The notes beneath the pieces are model-generated. The model saw only the letters and a list, made by a program, of their open reading frames with translations. It made no database searches and was not told where the DNA came from. A DNA stretch of 64,000 nt from SCBR16-9 sp964537975. GTDB lineage: Bacteria; Hydrogenedentota; Hydrogenedentia; Hydrogenedentales; SCBR16-9. This document shows positions 1 through 8,326 of this stretch, in pieces (position 1 is the first letter of the stretch; the number at the start of each line of letters is the position of its first letter). Position numbers and translations under genes: made by a program. The stretch covers positions 1 to 64,000 of the forward strand of contig CAZIDP010000015.1 in NCBI GenBank assembly GCA_964537975.1, written 5' to 3'.

Positions 1-26
1 GAAAAATTAGCCTGTTTTATATAATA

Positions 27-1769
27 TCAGAGGACAACTGCGGAAGTTGGGTTAGTATCGTGGGTGATGAGCAGTGCCGTGTCCTTGTCTTTCACGTGAA
101 ACACCTCCGCGCTGCCTTCCCAGGATACCAGAGAAGCACGCTGAACGGTGTCATCAATGAAACACCGCACATTGTCTGGCAGTGGTGTTTGGCTTGTCGA
201 ATCAAGGAATTTGATGATATCGTCTGCTGCAAACCCGCTTTCCAGAGCATCCAACAGTCGTGTCTTGTCCAGTGTCCAGGTGTGGTCTCCGTTCTGACAG
301 GCAATACGCTCCAGAAACAGGGCATCCGCCGTAGTAAACGCTTCGGCATCTTGAATGACGATATCTCGATTGGGAAGAACTTTGAATGCGGGGCGGCGCG
401 GGCGCTGTACACCAGGGCTGTAAGTCTCGGCCATGCCCAGGCAATAGGCGCCAAGCGGTGTGATGCGAAAATATTTCAGCCCATCATATTGTGAGAGATA
501 CTCAAGATCTTCTGTGCCCCAAATATCCCAGAAATCTGTCCGGGCATGCATTGGGGGAATATGCGCTATGTCCACAAGGCCCAGGGTTGCAGCGTACTCC
601 CACAGTAGCGCCATCACATACCGTCCCTGGATTAAAGTCCATTCATGGAAGCCGTCGTAACCGAGATTTCCGTATTGCTGATCCAGGATATAGAGGGCCC
701 ACAGATCATTCAACATCTGAAATTCAATTCCTGTGGCTTGAAAATGACGAAAGAACTCGTCGAGTTCGATCCATTCTCCTGCTGGACATGTGGTGAGTAC
801 CAATGTAACTACGGCCCTGCGTTCGCACACATCGGTCAATACCTTGCGTCCTTTTCTTTTTTGCCCTTTTATTTCATCTATTCGAGAAAACTCATCAATC
901 AGCCCTTTATTTAACCAGCTTTCCCATAATTGCTTGATCACTTCATGCGCAGGACGAGTGGTTGCATCACGTCCCTTTTTTGTTAACTCCAGTTTCGACC
1001 CCTTTAACCGGGCAAAGCCCGCGCTTTGCACGAGCAAGGGCCAGGCATAGGGACTGATATAATTATTCACATTGTGCATAGGCTCGGTTGTTCCGAAATC
1101 ACCATCACGCAGTATCGTTTGTACCGCCTTGGCCCCAGCAAGTGTAGGTCGGTACGTCGCGGGGCTGACACTTACCTTTCCAGCATCTATCAGACGTAGT
1201 ACCGCTATGAAGTCATGCAACGCGGCTGACTCTGTCTCACTCACAGTAATTACCTGTTCAGCAGGAATATCTTCACTATGGGGTCCCATGATTATGATTG
1301 TATGTTGTATTTTTGCAGGCAAAGTGTCTGTTGTTTTTACCTGTGATGGCTCTGGTTCTGGAACAAAAGCACGAAAGCGTTCTTTCAGTTCACGTGGCAT
1401 ATAATCGTTGGTGAAGATAGCGTCCAACGATGTCCACGGCATATCATCCGATCGGTCAAGATAATTACAGTAGTATTTAACCGGCTCCTTACCATACTTG
1501 GCAACAAAACTATATAAATCTAAACAATCATCCACCCCATGTGCCACTTCCGCCACCGCCAGTTGGGATATCTCATCAAAGCTTTCCCAAAGATGACGTA
1601 GATTATTGCCTTCCAATGCCTTCATAATGATATTTATACAATCTTCTTTACGAGTCGCTTTTTGACTAGTCAGTACCTTCGCAATTTCTTTGAGCTCCAC
1701 AGCAGTACGCCGGGAAAGTGCCTCATACAAGGTGTCAAAACCAAGTTCCTCAATTACATACTTTGCCAT
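27..1769 (-). CDS. Helicase_C_3-like protein with SAP-like N-terminus, no helicase motor
   Basis: The protein has about 580 residues when started at the ATG whose first base is 1769, which has GGAGG ten bases upstream; a longer reading frame exists but lacks a ribosome site. The N-terminus (roughly residues 5-55) looks like a SAP-type helix pair (ELKEIAKVL then KEDCINIIMKAL). The middle resembles winged-helix repeats. The last 110 residues (LPNRDIVIQ, then IIKFLDSTSQTPLPDNV) match my recollection of the Helicase_C_3 (XPB/Ssl2-associated) domain. No Walker A or DEAD/H box is visible, so the protein probably binds nucleic acid or a partner and is not itself a helicase. It is transcribed toward the window edge and stands alone. 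The family call is from memory of conserved strings; the cellular role is unknown. Confidence 0.55.
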   Translation of the reverse strand: MAKYVIEELGFDTLYEALSRRTAVELKEIAKVLTSQKATRKEDCINIIMKALEGNNLRHLWESFDEISQLAVAEVAHGVDDCLDLYSFVAKYGKEPVKYYCNYLDRSDDMPWTSLDAIFTNDYMPRELKERFRAFVPEPEPSQVKTTDTLPAKIQHTIIIMGPHSEDIPAEQVITVSETESAALHDFIAVLRLIDAGKVSVSPATYRPTLAGAKAVQTILRDGDFGTTEPMHNVNNYISPYAWPLLVQSAGFARLKGSKLELTKKGRDATTRPAHEVIKQLWESWLNKGLIDEFSRIDEIKGQKRKGRKVLTDVCERRAVVTLVLTTCPAGEWIELDEFFRHFQATGIEFQMLNDLWALYILDQQYGNLGYDGFHEWTLIQGRYVMALLWEYAATLGLVDIAHIPPMHARTDFWDIWGTEDLEYLSQYDGLKYFRITPLGAYCLGMAETYSPGVQRPRRPAFKVLPNRDIVIQDAEAFTTADALFLERIACQNGDHTWTLDKTRLLDALESGFAADDIIKFLDSTSQTPLPDNVRCFIDDTVQRASLVSWEGSAEVFHVKDKDTALLITHDTNPTSAVVL

Positions 1770-1873
1770 CTTTGCCTCCGAAGAATAAAAAAAGCCGGGA
1801 GAAAGTCCATATTGTATGGACATGGGGGTGAAAGGCGCAAGCCAGCAAGATATTGCCTGGCAGCACAACATCT

Positions 1874-2033
1874 ATCCGCAGATTACGCAGATTACCGCAG
1901 ATTTTTTGAAAAAAAGCTAGTAGATAATGTTTTTATTCATCGTTAGTTTCGTGATGGTGTACATCGAACATTACTGCTCAAATAAAAATTGAGAAGCTTG
2001 CATAATCTGCGTTCATCAGCGAAATCTGCGGAT
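1874..2033. repeat. 160-bp palindrome-ended repeat, copy 1
   Basis: The element begins ATCCGCAGATTACGCAGATT and ends with AAATCTGCGGAT, so its two ends are inverted copies of each other. A second copy of identical length lies at 2674-2833, exactly 800 bp further on and about 87% identical (about 20 mismatches by eye). The two copies are direct repeats bracketing the GxxExxY gene. It looks like a MITE or REP-like non-coding element. Confidence 0.85.
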
Positions 2034-2245
2034 AAACCAACAAGAATCTTTTCGCTTCATTTATAATTAAATATAAATTCATAAGTATTATTGACAATGA
2101 ATTTTATTATGTATTAATGTATATATATAGAAAAGAAAAATTATGAAATAAAATTTATCTATAGGGTATTTGATTCTGCTGTTTTTCGATGAGAAGATTT
2201 GGGAATCTTCGGCAATGATACAAAACCATTTGTGCTGGTGAGTGT

Positions 2246-2671
2246 ATGAATTCAGAACAGCAAATACATCGTCAGGATTTGCCGATGAGCGTAGATACAA
2301 TCAATAGAAGAGATGAGCAGACATATGCGATTATCGGTGCCGCGATGGCTGTTCATCGGGAGTTGGGGCACGGGTTTCTGGAAGCTGTTTATCAAGCTGC
2401 GTTGGAACGGGAATTCCACTTTCAGAACATTCCCCATGAACGGGAAAAGTGTTTGCCTGTATGGTATCGAGGAACGTGTATTGCCGAGTACCAAGCAGAT
2501 TTTATCTGTTTTGGTGAGGTAGTTGTAGAACTAAAGGCACTTCAGAAGATTACAGGTATCGAAGAGGCGCAAGTGATCAACTACCTCAAAGCTACAGGCT
2601 TGCACAGGGCTTTACTGTTTAATTTCGGCTCGTCTAGCCTCGATTACATACGACTGGTATCAAATTTTTGA
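2246..2671 (+). CDS. GxxExxY family protein (PD-(D/E)XK-like)
   Basis: This is a 141-residue protein with the family hallmark GFLEAVY (the GxxExxY motif) at about residues 43-49. A nuclease-like core follows: EYQADFI, then VVVELKAL, which matches the D-x(n)-ExK pattern of PD-(D/E)XK folds. The function of the family is not established. An internal ATG at 2285 has AGGA upstream and is an alternative start giving 128 residues. The gene is bracketed by two 160-bp repeats and has no operon partner, which fits a small mobile cassette. Confidence 0.85.
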   Translation: MNSEQQIHRQDLPMSVDTINRRDEQTYAIIGAAMAVHRELGHGFLEAVYQAALEREFHFQNIPHEREKCLPVWYRGTCIAEYQADFICFGEVVVELKALQKITGIEEAQVINYLKATGLHRALLFNFGSSSLDYIRLVSNF

Positions 2672-2673
2672 TA

Positions 2674-2833
2674 ATCCGCAGATTACGCAGAGTACCGCAA
2701 ATTTTTATAAACAAAGAAAATAGATAATGTTTTTATCCATGGTTAATTTCGTGATGGCGTACATCGAACATTACTGCTCAAATTAAGATTGCCATGCTTC
2801 CATAATCTGTGATCATCAGCGAAATCTGCGGAT
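2674..2833. repeat. 160-bp palindrome-ended repeat, copy 2
   Basis: This is the second copy of the element at 1874-2033, in the same orientation and with the same length. Both outer ends (ATCCGCAGATTACGCAGA on the left, CAGCGAAATCTGCGGAT on the right) are nearly unchanged, while most differences fall in the interior. It starts three bases after the stop codon of the GxxExxY gene. Confidence 0.85.
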
Positions 2834-2919
2834 AAATCAACTGGTCGATGCCCTTGAGACTTACCCGACGTTTTTGAGTTAATTAGATAAATTTATGTTC
2901 ACAGCGGAAAGGTTCACAA

Positions 2920-3393
2920 ATGAAGAAATTACTCCTGCTCTTGGCCGTAATCCTCATGGCAGTGCCGGTGCTTGCTGATGAAGGACAGTACCTTACCTAC
3001 GATGACTTCATTCGTCAGGTGGAAACAGGTAGCATATTGTCTGTTACACTGGACAGTCACTCATCTATCACTGGAGAACTGGTTGTTGGTGACACAACGA
3101 ACACGTTTCATTCCTATGCTCGAACAGGCGCAGCCAATGATCCTCTACTTTCTCGGTTCCTGAAGGAGCATGGTGTTGCTGTGTCAATGGATAAGGAATC
3201 TGATTTTAATCCCAGATTGCCGTTTTTCTCCGGATTCTTGTTCGTTGGTGTTCCGGTTGCCTTACTGATTTTCTTAGTAGTGATCACCATGAAACTCAAC
3301 CAAATACTGACAAACCAGCAAAACTTTCAACAATTACTCGTTGCATATTCTGTCAAGACCTCAGACGTCCCCACTGGAAATGCGCTGGAGTGA
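2920..3393 (+). CDS. Orphan FtsH extracellular-domain-like membrane protein
   Basis: The 157-residue protein starts with a signal peptide or signal anchor (residues 1-19, ending VLA-DE). Residues 24-95 then read like the FtsH_ext periplasmic domain: LTYDDFIRQVETGSILSVTL, then a glycine-rich turn, FHSYA, DPLLSRFL and KEHGVAVS. A second hydrophobic helix covers about residues 103-125, followed by a short polar tail. This is exactly the N-terminal topology of an FtsH protease, but the AAA+ and M41 peptidase domains are absent. An AAAGG site precedes the ATG. An ADP-ribosylglycohydrolase gene begins 27 bp downstream and may be co-transcribed. A role as decoy or adaptor is inference only. Confidence 0.7.
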   Translation: MKKLLLLLAVILMAVPVLADEGQYLTYDDFIRQVETGSILSVTLDSHSSITGELVVGDTTNTFHSYARTGAANDPLLSRFLKEHGVAVSMDKESDFNPRLPFFSGFLFVGVPVALLIFLVVITMKLNQILTNQQNFQQLLVAYSVKTSDVPTGNALE

Positions 3394-3420
3394 CGTTCAG
3401 ACCAGAAAGCGAGGTACGCC

Positions 3421-4233
3421 ATGCTTGGAGCCATTACAGGGGATATAATCGGCTCGGTCTACGAAAACATTCGAACCAAGCGGAAGGACTTTCGTTTGTT
3501 TACACCGCTTTCATTTTATACGGATGACACCGTGTTGACGGTCGCTGTTGCCGATGCAATCCTCAACGGTAAAGACTACGGAAAAACCATTAAGAAATAT
3601 GCGAGGCGTCATCCGTTTCGTGGATATGGCCCGAAGTTTTTGTTATGGATGCTCTCCCCGTCTACCCGCCCGTACAACAGCCTTGGCAATGGCTCTGCTA
3701 TGCGGGTCAGTCCCGTGGCACACGCGTTCAAGACCGAAGCCGTAGTACTGGATTATGCCAGTCAAAGCGCAGCTTGTACCCATAATCATCCGGAAGGGAT
3801 AAAAGGTGCCCAAGCGACTGCGTTGGCAGTCTTCATGGCGCGAAACAAAGCGAGTAAGGACGAGATACGAGAAACGATTGCAAGCCGTTTCGGCTATGAC
3901 TTGTCACGACGCACTGATGACATCCGGCCAACTTATCGTGTTAACCTGACTTGTCCAGGCTCTGTGCCCGAGGCGATAATTGCCTTTCTGGATTCGGATA
4001 ACTACGAGGATGCAATTCGGAACGCTGTCTCACTTGGCGGTGACGCGGACACACAGGCAGCGATTGCGGGTGCCATCGCAGAAGCGTATTACGAGGAGAT
4101 TCCGGTCGAGATTCTCAAGGAAATTGGGAAGCGGCTGAATCCCAGGTTCAAACAGACGCTCATGGAGTTTTACAGGAAATTTGGAACACAAAGAATGATC
4201 GAGCATTCGACTTTGCTTGCAGGTGATGACTGA
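3421..4233 (+). CDS. ADP-ribosylglycohydrolase (DraG/ARH family)
   Basis: The 270-residue protein would remove ADP-ribose from modified targets in the cytoplasm using a binuclear metal centre. Visible family motifs are GDIIGS at residues 7-12, TDDT at 34-37 (metal ligands), NGSAMRVSP near 90, CTHNHPEGIKGA near 118, and GGDADT near 205 (the second metal-ligand cluster). The length is normal for the family. It starts 27 bp after the FtsH_ext-like gene on the same strand. The target cannot be read from sequence; related enzymes act in nitrogenase control, in reversing host or phage ADP-ribosylation, or as toxin immunity. Confidence 0.93.
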   Translation: MLGAITGDIIGSVYENIRTKRKDFRLFTPLSFYTDDTVLTVAVADAILNGKDYGKTIKKYARRHPFRGYGPKFLLWMLSPSTRPYNSLGNGSAMRVSPVAHAFKTEAVVLDYASQSAACTHNHPEGIKGAQATALAVFMARNKASKDEIRETIASRFGYDLSRRTDDIRPTYRVNLTCPGSVPEAIIAFLDSDNYEDAIRNAVSLGGDADTQAAIAGAIAEAYYEEIPVEILKEIGKRLNPRFKQTLMEFYRKFGTQRMIEHSTLLAGDD

Positions 4234-4234
4234 C

Positions 4235-4260
4235 GCGTATCACATGTCGGTGAGCTATGA
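4235..4260. repeat. 26-bp direct repeat, copy A
   Basis: The sequence GCGTATCACATGTCGGTGAG and the six bases after it recur at 4738-4763 with 3 mismatches in 26. The pair brackets the small HTH gene at 4423-4692. This copy begins two bases after the ADP-ribosylglycohydrolase stop codon. Confidence 0.7.
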
Positions 4261-4422
4261 AGATCGAAGTTCACCTCAAGTGTTTAGCTTGTAGTATAAA
4301 TATGTTTATATATGTCTTAATTAAAGATTGAAAAAATTGATCATGTGTCATAAATATGGTATGCCTGTTTATGGATCAAAAGATTAATTTTAACTAATAA
4401 GCATTTTAGTCAGGAGGCATAA

Positions 4423-4692
4423 ATGGAAACTACTTTTGATAAATATATAACCAATATACCTGAAGAAAAGGCCAAATTTGATAAAGAATATACTGATTTT
4501 CTCCTATCTGAATTTGTGCTTGAAAAAATGGAGCAAGAAAATTTGTCCATCAGAGCCTTGGCTAAAAAAGCTGGGGTTTCTCCAACAATTATACAAAAAA
4601 TAAGGAGCAATAATGCGGAAAGAATTAACTATCGAACCTTTACCAATGTATTGAACTCCCTTGGATATAAAATAAATATTGAAAAAATATAA
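4423..4692 (+). CDS. HTH XRE/HigA-like antitoxin-type regulator
   Basis: This is an 89-residue protein with a strong AGGAGG eight bases before the ATG. Residues 43-78 form a Cro/XRE-type helix-turn-helix (SIRALAKKAGVSPTIIQKIR). The layout, with a charged N-terminal helix followed by the HTH near the C-terminus, is that of antitoxins paired with HigB/RelE toxins. No toxin reading frame is visible upstream or downstream, so it appears solitary. Base composition is clearly more AT-rich than neighbouring genes, suggesting separate acquisition. Direct repeats of 26 bp lie on both sides. Confidence 0.7.
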   Translation: METTFDKYITNIPEEKAKFDKEYTDFLLSEFVLEKMEQENLSIRALAKKAGVSPTIIQKIRSNNAERINYRTFTNVLNSLGYKINIEKI

Positions 4693-4737
4693 TATAGCTA
4701 ATATAAGAGGGCGTCATTAAAGAAATATATGATGGAG

Positions 4738-4763
4738 GCGTATCACATGCCGGTGATCTGTGA
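4738..4763. repeat. 26-bp direct repeat, copy B
   Basis: This is the second copy of the repeat at 4235-4260 (23 of 26 bases identical). It lies 23 bp before the next small gene. Confidence 0.7.
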
Positions 4764-4786
4764 TCATATACTAGAAAGGGGGCAAT

Positions 4787-5107
4787 ATGAATAATGGTTT
4801 GATGTGGGTTTGGATCGGAACGATAATGGGCGGTGTGCTTGGAGTTAGTTGCATCGGGACATACTCCAGAATTAAAAATACCAATGGACCACGCGAGCGA
4901 TCATTTATGGTCAAAGCGGTAGTAGTGTTATGGATAGCGGTATTGGTTTTTCTCGCACTGTTTTTTGTGTTACCCAATCCTTATCGGTGGAACATTTGGA
5001 TTCCTTACGGAATCCTCCTTCCAGTCGGAATTATTTTTATAAACCGGAAGCAGCAGACGATCAGACAAGAAGAATCACAACAGCATCAGGCGGACAATAT
5101 GCTGTAG
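4787..5107 (+). CDS. Small integral membrane protein, unknown function
   Basis: The 106-residue protein has an AGGGGG site before the ATG. Three hydrophobic segments are visible (about residues 4-25, 41-63 and 70-85), followed by a polar, glutamine-rich tail. I do not recognise a family. Its reading frame ends before the hicA remnant, so the two are separate. It lies in a string of small, unrelated cassette-like genes. Confidence 0.55.
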   Translation: MNNGLMWVWIGTIMGGVLGVSCIGTYSRIKNTNGPRERSFMVKAVVVLWIAVLVFLALFFVLPNPYRWNIWIPYGILLPVGIIFINRKQQTIRQEESQQHQADNML

Positions 5108-5171
5108 TTTGCCTCTTAACTTGGGTAGTCTTCATTCTCTGGGTTCCGGTTTTGTTTGTCTGGTTTTATAG

Positions 5172-5387
5172 CCTAAAGACTTAAAATATAGCGAATTAAA
5201 GACAATACTGATGAACTTCGGCTATGAAGAAAGCCAAGGAGGCATTACTTCAGGTTCCGCAGTAGCATTTATTGATAAAAAAACTAGACACATAATCCGT
5301 TTACACAAGCCGCATGCTCATAATGCACTCAATCAATATCAGATTGAACAAGTCATCGATGTGCTTCGATCATGGAGGCTGTTATGA
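5172..5387 (+). pseudogene. hicA toxin lacking a usable start codon
   Basis: Reading from 5172 (just after an in-frame TAG) gives 71 codons ending in TGA at 5385-5387. The product reads KYSELKTILMNFGYEE, then TSGSAVAFID, then HIIRLHKPH and a helical C-terminus. This matches one HicA toxin subgroup (glycine-rich turn, then basic strand with HKPH). No ATG, GTG or TTG precedes the conserved part; the first in-frame ATG (5214) would remove the first helix. The stop codon overlaps the hicB start by the classic ATGA arrangement. It is probably a 5'-truncated or start-lost toxin, though an unusual start cannot be excluded. Confidence 0.6.
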
Positions 5388-5734
5388 AAGATAAACTGAA
5401 ATATAAAGATTGTATTGCTTCTGTTCATTTTAATGCAGAAGATGAAGTTTTCTTCGGAAAAATTGAAGGAATTGACGACCTCGTCTTTTTTGAAGGTTCA
5501 AGTGTCATTGAACTGAAAAAATCTTTTGAGGAGGCTGTTGAAGATTATATGAAACTTTGCAATGAAACTGGAAAACCATTTGAGAAATCATACAAAGGCA
5601 GTTTTAATGTAAGGATTTCTCCTGAGATTCATAAAAGGGCAAATCGAATTGCAGTCATGAAAGGGATTTCATTAAATCAATTCATTCAAGAAGCGCTTGA
5701 AGCAGAAGTCAACAGGGAAGGTGTAAATGTATAG
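5384..5734 (+). CDS. hicB: HicB-type antitoxin
   Basis: This is a 116-residue protein. The start at 5384 is chosen because GGAGG at 5374-5378 lies five bases before it and its ATGA overlaps the toxin stop; an ATG at 5372 is the alternative. Residues 1-60 form the partial RNase-H-like HicB fold (YKDCIASVHFNAEDEVFFGKI, then a helix ending EDYMKLCNETGKP). The C-terminal part (FNVRISPEIHKRANRIA, then SLNQFIQEAL) is a ribbon-helix-helix DNA-binding domain. It would neutralise HicA and autoregulate the operon. The partner toxin reading frame upstream appears damaged. Confidence 0.85.
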   Translation: MKDKLKYKDCIASVHFNAEDEVFFGKIEGIDDLVFFEGSSVIELKKSFEEAVEDYMKLCNETGKPFEKSYKGSFNVRISPEIHKRANRIAVMKGISLNQFIQEALEAEVNREGVNV

Positions 5735-5970
5735 CCGTTTCTAGTGCTAACAAAGCACCTTGTAATCGTTTTACTATGATGTCGTGGAAGTTAAGCGTCT
5801 TTCTATACAGTTTACTTATGGATGCCTGAATTGAACGTTAAACGAGACGCTCATGCCTGGTGAGTGGCGTAATGATCACTGACCTTTACAGCTCAACTCC
5901 AGCGAGCCAAGCTTCCAGTACAAACGGCTGGTCTTTAATCTGCGAACTTCCGCGCAATCCGCGGGTGGAC
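5735..5970. other. Non-coding stretch between hicB and katG terminator
   Basis: No supported gene. I looked for recombination-site features (GTTAAAC and GTTAAGC occur) but found no matching folded partner. Confidence 0.5.
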
Positions 5971-6024
5971 AAAAAATACGGGCGCCCCTGTCTGTATCTG
6001 TCGCGTGACAGCAGGTGACGCCCG
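5971..6024 (-). terminator. Rho-independent terminator of katG
   Basis: CGGGCG at 5979-5984 pairs with CGCCCG at 6019-6024, and the inner arms CCTGTC and GACAGCAGG extend the stem. On the minus strand it is followed by TATTTTTT (5971-5978). It lies 20 bp after the katG stop codon. Confidence 0.8.
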
Positions 6025-6044
6025 CACTAAACTAACACTAATTA

Positions 6045-8240
6045 TCAGGTGATGTCGAAGCGGTCCAGGTTCATTACCTTGTTCCACACTGCTACGAAAT
6101 CATTCAAGAACTTTTCTTCGGAGTCTTCGCAACCATAGACTTCCGCAATGGCCCTGAGTTGGGAATTTGAGCCAAAGATAAGATCGATTCGGGTGCCGGT
6201 CCATTTAAGTTCGCCCGTAGCGCGATCACGCCCTTCAAACACATCTTCGTCGCCTGCGCTAGCCTGCCAGGCTGTACGCATGTCGAGCAGATTCAAGAAG
6301 AAATCGTTGGTGAGTGTTTCCGGTCGCTTGGTGAAGACACCATGTGGTGACTGCCCGTAATTGGCATTCAGGACACGCAATCCTCCAATGAGCACCGTCA
6401 TCTCCGGCGCGGTCAGCGTCAGCAGTTGGGCACGATCTACCAGCAGATGTTCCACCTTAATGGAGAATTTAGCTTTTTGATAGTTACGGAACCCGTCCGC
6501 AACCGGTTCAAGTGGTTGGAACGATTCTACATCGGTCTGCTCTTGTGAGGCGTCCGTGCGGCCCGGTGTGAAGGGAACTGTCACGGAATGACCAGCATTC
6601 TTCGCAGCCTGTTCGACTGCTGCGCATCCACCCAGGACGATGATGTCGGCAATTGACACTTTCTTACCACTGGACTGCGCTTCGTTAAATGCCTTCTGAA
6701 TTCCTTCCAGCGTCTGCAATATGGTTGAAAGACGGGCCGGCTCGTTGGCTTCCCAGAATTTTTGTGGCGCGAGGCGGATGCGTGCACCGTTTGCACCACC
6801 GCGATAGTCGGAACCACGGAATGTAGATGCCGATGCCCAGGCAGTCGAGACCAGTTCTGCGATCGATAGGCCAGAAGCAAGTATTTTCTCTTTAAGTGCG
6901 GCGATATCCTGCGTGTCGATCAATGCATGATCAACGGCGGGCAGTGGGTCCTGCCAGATCAGGTCTTCTGCCGGGACTTCCGGGCCGAGATAGCGAGCAC
7001 GCGGGCCCATGTCGCGGTGGGTCAGCTTGAACCAAGCGCGGGTGAAGGCATCTGCAAATTCTTCGGGATTCTCTTGGTAGCGTCGTGCGATTTTTTCGTA
7101 AATCGGGTCGAAGCGCAGGGAGAGGTCCGCCGTGGTCATCATGGGACGATGCTTCTTTGTCGGATCATGCGCGTCGACGATCATGTCTTCTTCATCCACA
7201 TCCTTGGCATACCATTGATATGCGCCAGCCGGACTCTTGACCAATTCCCACTCGTACTTGAACAGCACCTTCAGGTAGCCCATGTCCCACCTCGTCGGGT
7301 TTGGTTTCCAGGCACCTTCAATACCGCTGCCGATCGCGTCTACACCTTTGCCGCTTTTGTAGCTGCTCTTCCAGCCGAGTCCCTGTTCCTCAATACCGGC
7401 AGCCTCAGGCTCTGGACCCACTAGCGTTGCCGGTCCCGCGCCATGGCATTTGCCGAAGGTATGGCCACCAGCGACCAGCGCGACAGTCTCCTCATCATTC
7501 ATGGCCATTCGCGCAAAGGTCTCCCGCACATCGCGCCCAGAGGCGACCGGGTCCGGGTTGCCATTCGGCCCTTCCGGATTCACATAGATCAGGCCCATCT
7601 GCACTGCGGCGAGCGGATTCTCGAGTTCACGATCACCCGTGTAACGCTTGTCACCCAGCCACTCCGCTTCTGCACCCCAGTAAATGTCTTCTTCCGGTTC
7701 CCAGACATCCACACGCCCACCACCGAAACCAAACGTTTTGCATCCCATCGACTCCAGGGCACAATTCCCCGCGAGGATCATCAGGTCGGCCCAGGACAAC
7801 TTCTTGCCATACTTCTGCTTGACTGGCCAGAGCAGGCGGCGTGCCCTGTCGAGCAACACATTGTCAGGCCAACTGTTCAGCGGTGCAAAACGCTGACTGC
7901 CGGTTCCGCCGCCGCCACGACCATCACCCATCCGGTAGGTGCCTGCGCTATGCCAGGCCATCCGGATAAAGAGTCCACCATAGTGACCCCAATCTGCTGG
8001 CCACCAGTCCTGCGAGTCGGTCATCAGCGCATAGAGGTCTTGTTTCACAGCAGCCAGATCGAGCTTCTTAAATTCTTCTGCATAATTAAAATCACTGCCC
8101 ATCGGGTTGCTCAAGTCCGCGTGCTGGTGAAGAATTTTCAGGTTTACCTGCTCCGGCCACCAGTCCCGGTTCGTTGTGCCTCTTCCAGCCGTGTATTCAT
8201 GCGCTTTGCCCATTACCGGACATTTGCTTTCTCCATTCAT
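6045..8240 (-). CDS. katG: Catalase-peroxidase KatG
   Basis: The 731-residue bifunctional haem enzyme breaks down hydrogen peroxide. The distal haem triad is present (R93, W96 and H97 in RMAWHSAGTYR). The residues of the Met-Tyr-Trp adduct are also present (W96, Y219 in GLIYVNPEG, M245 in ARMAMND). The proximal ligand is H260 in AGGHTFGK. The C-terminal peroxidase-like domain is complete, so length and layout are those of a normal KatG. No signal peptide is visible, so it is cytoplasmic. An AGGAAA sequence precedes the ATG. It lies 86 bp downstream of a PerR-like gene on the same strand with no promoter of its own that I can see, suggesting a perR-katG transcript. Confidence 0.98.
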   Translation of the reverse strand: MNGESKCPVMGKAHEYTAGRGTTNRDWWPEQVNLKILHQHADLSNPMGSDFNYAEEFKKLDLAAVKQDLYALMTDSQDWWPADWGHYGGLFIRMAWHSAGTYRMGDGRGGGGTGSQRFAPLNSWPDNVLLDRARRLLWPVKQKYGKKLSWADLMILAGNCALESMGCKTFGFGGGRVDVWEPEEDIYWGAEAEWLGDKRYTGDRELENPLAAVQMGLIYVNPEGPNGNPDPVASGRDVRETFARMAMNDEETVALVAGGHTFGKCHGAGPATLVGPEPEAAGIEEQGLGWKSSYKSGKGVDAIGSGIEGAWKPNPTRWDMGYLKVLFKYEWELVKSPAGAYQWYAKDVDEEDMIVDAHDPTKKHRPMMTTADLSLRFDPIYEKIARRYQENPEEFADAFTRAWFKLTHRDMGPRARYLGPEVPAEDLIWQDPLPAVDHALIDTQDIAALKEKILASGLSIAELVSTAWASASTFRGSDYRGGANGARIRLAPQKFWEANEPARLSTILQTLEGIQKAFNEAQSSGKKVSIADIIVLGGCAAVEQAAKNAGHSVTVPFTPGRTDASQEQTDVESFQPLEPVADGFRNYQKAKFSIKVEHLLVDRAQLLTLTAPEMTVLIGGLRVLNANYGQSPHGVFTKRPETLTNDFFLNLLDMRTAWQASAGDEDVFEGRDRATGELKWTGTRIDLIFGSNSQLRAIAEVYGCEDSEEKFLNDFVAVWNKVMNLDRFDIT

Positions 8241-8326
8241 TTAAATTTCCTTTCCTTTGTTGTTCAAGCCGAGGGGCACGCCAATGCTAACGACGTGTCA
8301 ATACTGCATGTTGATAGAATTTGTGC

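Noticed and set aside
4930..5184. Alternative frame fused to the hicA remnant
   Set aside because: It is a different reading frame from HicA and ends at a stop before the conserved toxin residues; it cannot supply the missing N-terminus.
5741..5900. Possible integron attC sites (GTTAAAC, GTTAAGC, GCTCAAC)
   Set aside because: The core-like heptamers are not in the right order or spacing and no complementary inner arms are present.
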